From positions 62,001 through 126,000 of the forward strand of contig QANT01006271.1 in assembly GCA_003254885.1 (NCBI GenBank): a stretch of DNA of 64,000 bases, given 5' to 3'. Shown piece by piece: positions 60,303 through 64,000 of the stretch. This DNA is from Purshia tridentata. Lineage: Eukaryota > Streptophyta > Magnoliopsida > Rosales > Rosaceae. Below the pieces are notes generated by a model. That model had not been told where the DNA came from. It saw only the letters and a program-made list of their open reading frames with translations, and did not search any database. The translations under genes and the position numbers were made by a program. Position 1 is the stretch's first letter. Each line of letters begins with the position of its first letter.

Positions 60303-61164
60303 ATATGCATGGATTAAAGAAGGGCTGAAGGCCCGTTGTATTACGCGGGATCTTAAGTGGGGAGTTCCTGTACCCCACGAAAAATTCATGGATAAGGTTG
60401 GCACTTGATTTCTGTAATTATTGTAGAGTTGCCCTTCTCTCTTTGTATCAGAGCACTTACTCATCTTCGTTGCAGGTTCCTTTGCCTTGTTACATATCGT
60501 TTTACATTTACTACGCATTCCAATTTTATGATGCTTAGGTTTTCTATGTATGGTTTGATGCTCCTATCGGTTATATCACAATCACTTCATGCTACACACC
60601 TGATTGGGAGAAGTGGTGGAAGAACCCTGAAAATGTTGAGCTGTACCAATTCATGGGGAAGGGTAATGTGCCATTTCACACTGTAAGGATTTTATCATCT
60701 CCTGTGTGCTGCAGTTCAGAGTTCTAAATCTACATGAAGTTCTATTTTGTTTCCAATATGTGCTTATCTGCTTAGAATTGATTCCAGGTTATATTTCCAT
60801 CTAAACTTCTTGGAACCGGAGAGAAGTGGACATTGATGAAGAACATTAGTGTTAGAGAATATTTGGTGTACTAAACAGGTACGTGGGATCCATTGAAAGT
60901 GGTTATCATTATGGTGAATAGCCATACTAGCATAGCTCATGAGTCATGATCATGGTGGCTAGAATGTTATGATCTACATGGAAGTTTGATGTCTTGAAGT
61001 TTAAACCATGTCTAATAATTTACTTTTTTCACTTTCTAACATTGAATGATGCTGCAGGAAAGTTTTCCAAGAGCAGGGGTATTGGAATTTTTGGCAATGA
61101 TGTGAAAGAAACAAGCATTCCTGTAGAAGTTTGGCGATATTACTTGCTAACTAACAGGCCAAAG
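60303..61164 (+). pseudogene. Methionyl-tRNA synthetase fragment, four exons with introns
   Basis: Exons 60303-60396, 60539-60682, 60788-60878, 61058-61164 match the catalytic core of cytosolic plant methionyl-tRNA synthetase in order: [27 protein letters not shown], then [27 protein letters not shown], then VIFPSKLLGTGEKWTLMKNISVREYL, then [15 protein letters not shown]. The last holds KFSKS, the plant form of the KMSKS ATP loop. Splice sites and phases are kept. A TAA (60872-60874) replaces the usual Glu just before the KFSKS exon. The N-terminal half of the Rossmann fold with the HIGH motif, the anticodon-binding domain and everything behind [13 protein letters not shown] are missing. Kept introns mean it came by DNA duplication, not by retroposition. 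Confidence 0.85.
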
Positions 61165-61264
61165 GTAATCTGTGTTTCTGCTGATTTTCTTGTTAAATCC
61201 TAGGATACTTGCAAATTCTATTACATTCAGTTTTTCTTTTCTTCCTTTCCCCCCTTCTGTTTTT

Positions 61265-61533
61265 TATGATCATGTCTAGTTGAAATGCAATGCATATTAG
61301 TTGATTAACCATGTGATATATCATGAGCATTTTGGGATATTTGCATTTTAGTGGATGAAATTATATTACATTCGATTCACAACTCACAATGTCAGTTCTT
61401 CCTTTCTTCCTTTTCCCCTTCTGTTTGTTTCCAGATACATACCACTGCAGACGAGAGCCCTCTTCTCCTAAAACTTCCAGATGGAGAGATTTCAAAGACA
61501 AACAGCTTTATATCTCCCGTCAGTAATCATGCC
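61265..61533. repeat. 269-bp duplicated segment, copy 1 (intron plus PIG-S exon)
   Basis: Matches 62254-62522 over its full length, with about one difference per 15-20 bases, at an offset of 989 bases. It includes intron sequence, the 3' splice site and the IPSADESPLLLKLPDG exon. Here the exon reads IHTTADESP with one base missing relative to copy 2, and it sits out of order, upstream of the exon that should precede it. Confidence 0.85.
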
Positions 61534-62253
61534 GTTAGTCTCAAAAACATATATTCAAGTATGCCCATCGTGCATTCCCTTATACCTGCAGGGACTTTCA
61601 AACAGTAGATGAGACTCTGTTGGCCCCTCTTATCGGGGCTATGAGACCAGTAGCTAACATAAGTGTGGAGAGTCAGGTATTAGATTTTCTGTTTATTTTG
61701 AAAATGGTTATACCATTAATTTTTTTTGGTATTATAGCCAATTGGGGTTGTCATCTTATCAGGTTGTGGTCTGGTTTTGTTGTTTTTCTCCTTGCGCAGG
61801 TGTTATACCATACGCCCAAGTCCTCACTGTCTTACTGGGATGACAAGTGGGACAGCTACATCTTTAGTACCAAGGATCTTCCTTTCTTTGTAAGCTTCAT
61901 TAAGCCTTTTTCTTCTCGGTTATGATTGTTAAATAGAGAAATAATGATATTACATTTTCTTTAGATTCCTGAATGTTTTGTTACAAACTCTAACGACCAT
62001 TCATATACATGCATATGTATTTCTTGTTACATATATTCATATATGTATCCATGTGCAAACTTTTTAATCCTGGAATTATTATTATTATCATATCCTTTAA
62101 CGTAATCAGTTAAATTTAATAGGTGAATTCAAATGAATGGCACTTGGACACATCAATTGCAGCTGGTGGGAGGTCAAAGATGCTGCACTTTGTGGTGTAT
62201 ATTTCTAACTCAATCCTTTTTGTTAATTATTTATATACTTTCTGATGGTTTGG

Positions 62254-62522
62254 TATGATCATGTCTAGTTGAAATGCAGTGCATATTAGTTGATTAATCA
62301 TGTGATATATCATGAGCATTTTGGGATATTTGCATTTTAGTGGATGAAATCCGATTACAATCCATTCACAACTGACAATGTCAGTTTTCCTTTCTTCCTT
62401 TCCCCCTTCTGTTTGTTTCCAGATACATACCATCTGCAGACGAGAGCCCTCTTCTCCTAAAACTTCCAGATGGAGATATTTCAAAGACAAACAGCTTTAT
62501 ATCTCCCGTTAGTTATCATGCC
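62254..62522. repeat. 269-bp duplicated segment, copy 2 (in normal exon order)
   Basis: Partner of 61265-61533. This copy stands in the order expected for a PIG-S gene, after the VNSNEWHLD exon, and keeps the frame across the splice (VVY followed by IPSADE). It is therefore probably the original. Confidence 0.85.
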
Positions 62523-63698
62523 TTACTTATCATATATATAGTGTTTTCCCATTTTTCTTGTGAAATTTTCTGAAGTGACTAAATCTTGATAATTGGCGTA
62601 TTACAGATGTGGGGAGGCATTATTGTTTGACTCAGAAAGTAAGCATCCTGCTAGGCATACAATTTCGCAACAGGTTAGATGCTTTTTTAAAGTTATTTTA
62701 TAATATTGTTGATGTGTAAGACCAGTTCATCTTTTGAACATGGACTTTACAATTTCAAAGTGGAAGTGCATCAAAGTGAGAAGAATCATATGTGAATATT
62801 TGTAAAACAATATTAGTGTATAGTTTAAAGCACTACACACACAGTTTATACATGTGAAATACCTAGGAAGATACATAATAGAATCTGTATGGTACGAAAT
62901 ATGAAGTAAGTCAATCAAAACCTTTCTAATTAAAACTCCCGTGCCATCATCATGCTAAGTGATTTATTCTAGTATGACTAATATTCATAGAAAGATGGAA
63001 AAGTTAGAATGGAGAAGCTTTATTACTACAGGGATTAGCATGAATTACTTTGGCTTTGGTTTATGTTATATCTTTTACTGGCCACAAAGCATATGATGTA
63101 CAGATTATTTTATTTCTTATTTCATTTGTTTAACTTAAAAAGGACATTTTTTAAATCATCAATTATTATTAAGGTCAAACTGACTAGAAGTCCATATTCT
63201 ATTATCGCAGATGGGTTCTAGTTAATTTTCTCAAGATTGATGCATGCACATTCTGAAACAGGATCTTCAGAAGGTTTTTGAAGTTTTCATGGGGCAGTTC
63301 TGGCAACTTTTTGGTTTCAAATCTGATAATCTGCATGTTGGGGCTTCAGGCACATCCAGCCTTTTAGCTAGTGAAAGAGGCTTCACGGAATGGTAAGAAC
63401 AGTAAATCAAGTCAGAAACCTTATGGTTATAATAAATTTGCTGCATGTGTGTCTTGTGCCCACCAATATGAGGGTATTCTTACTGGTCAGTCTTCTGCAG
63501 GGAATTGGATGTCTTGTCGCGGATGCATACATGTTTTAATCTTCATTCATGTGCTACAACCCTTGGATCTCTTTCTAGATTGGTATGTTATGAGTTTGCT
63601 CTCTCTTCATTTAGGCATTAATGAACCTATTTCCCGAATTCAACCAGATTCTCTTCTGTAAGATTGACAATTTTCTCCTTGCAGGTTCAATCATTGCC

Positions 63699-63962
63699 AA
63701 GGATGATTATCATGGATGAAATTGGGAAGCAGGTGACTTATCAAGATGATTTTTGTTTATGATTAAATTATCAGCATTTGTAGTTTATTTTTATGAAAAT
63801 TTGTGCTTCTAATGTCAGAGTTATAATCCTTCCACAATCTATTCTTTAAGGATGATTATCATGGATGAAATTGGGAAGCAGGTGACTTATCAAGATGATT
63901 TTTGTTTATGATTAAATTATCAGCATTTGTAGTTTATTTTTATGAAAATTTGTGCTTCTAAT
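63699..63962. repeat. Identical 115-bp direct repeat, 149 bases apart
   Basis: 63699-63813 and 63848-63962 appear identical base for base. The unit covers most of the last PIG-S exon (MIIMDEIGKQ), its splice donor and part of the next intron. Identity over 115 bases next to the window edge means a very recent duplication or an assembly artefact. Confidence 0.88.
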
Positions 63963-64000
63963 ATGTTCTACACATGGTAAGATAATAAGTAGCTAAATTT

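Larger units (their letters stand above)
61265..63732 (+). pseudogene. PIG-S (GPI transamidase subunit) partial gene, rearranged
   Basis: Exons like those of PIG-S, a membrane subunit of the ER complex that attaches GPI anchors: 61592-61676 (VDETLLAPLIGAMRPVANISVESQ), 61800-61889 (VLYHTPKSSLSYWDDKWDSYIFSTKDLPFF), 62123-62196 (VNSNEWHLDTSIAAGG), 62423-62507 (IPSADESPLLLKLPDG), 62607-62673, 63262-63392 (DLQKVFEVFMGQFWQLFGF), 63501-63592 (ELDVLSRMHTCFNLHSCATTLG), 63685-63732 (VQSLPRMIIMDEIGKQ). Exon 62607-62673 has lost about eight codons and its frame after MWGGIIV. An extra copy of the IPSADESP exon lies in front, at about 61437-61522. The N-terminal half is absent and the window ends before the C-terminus. 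The other exons are well kept, so decay is recent or partial. Confidence 0.82.

Overview
The window is eukaryotic nuclear DNA from a dicot plant. It has AT-rich intergenic sequence, GT-AG introns in every multi-exon gene, CT-rich 5' leaders, many small non-autonomous DNA transposons, and proteins of plant-only families (KRP inhibitor, NPH3, PADRE, malectin-like receptor kinase, GTD-binding). Codon use and family resemblance suggest a rosid, perhaps Rosaceae, but this is only an impression. Two single N bases (23956, 30073) show it is assembly sequence.

Layout. 0-4 kb: N-degron E3 ligase PRT1 (+). 4-9.5 kb: gene-free, with a promoter-like island carrying an E2F site, two inverted hAT-type MITEs with 8-bp target duplications and a Mutator-type MITE with a 9-bp duplication. 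9.6-12.2 kb: CDK inhibitor KRP (+). 14.4-16.1 kb: BSD-domain protein (-). 18.5-21.5 kb: BTB/NPH3 protein (+). 22.0-22.8 kb: PADRE/DUF4228 protein (-). 24.6-25.8 kb: cytochrome b5 (-), divergent from ribosomal protein L13a (+, 27.0-28.4 kb). 28.9-29.4 kb: fragment of a GDSL lipase (-). 33.3-37.7 kb: malectin/LRR receptor kinase (+). 38.2-41.7 kb: plastid-type DedA/VTT-like membrane protein (-). 43.2-46.3 kb: GTD-binding coiled-coil protein (+) whose last third is cut off by in-frame stops. 49.6-54.1 kb: SEC14-like protein SFH (+). 55.0-56.6 kb: F-box/DUF295 protein (+), followed by decayed pieces of a second copy. 59.3-64 kb: a mosaic of a small repetitive ORF, four methionyl-tRNA synthetase exons and scrambled PIG-S exons.

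The genes do not form a pathway; the block is held together by ancestry. From memory of Arabidopsis locus numbers, PRT1, KRP5, a BSD protein, RPL13a and SFH9 lie in order near At3g24800-At3g24840. The LRR kinase, RPL13a, an NPH3 protein, cytochrome b5 and KRP3 lie near At5g48740-At5g48820. This window holds both sets interleaved, as expected if it preserves the unduplicated ancestor of two Arabidopsis segments that later lost different genes. The right-hand 56.6-64 kb departs from this picture: it is built of gene pieces from elsewhere and is the most unusual part of the window. I did not find a clearly new biological system. The best candidates for new biology are the mosaic locus, the snRNA-type promoter motif near 58.2 kb, and the stop-interrupted GTD gene.
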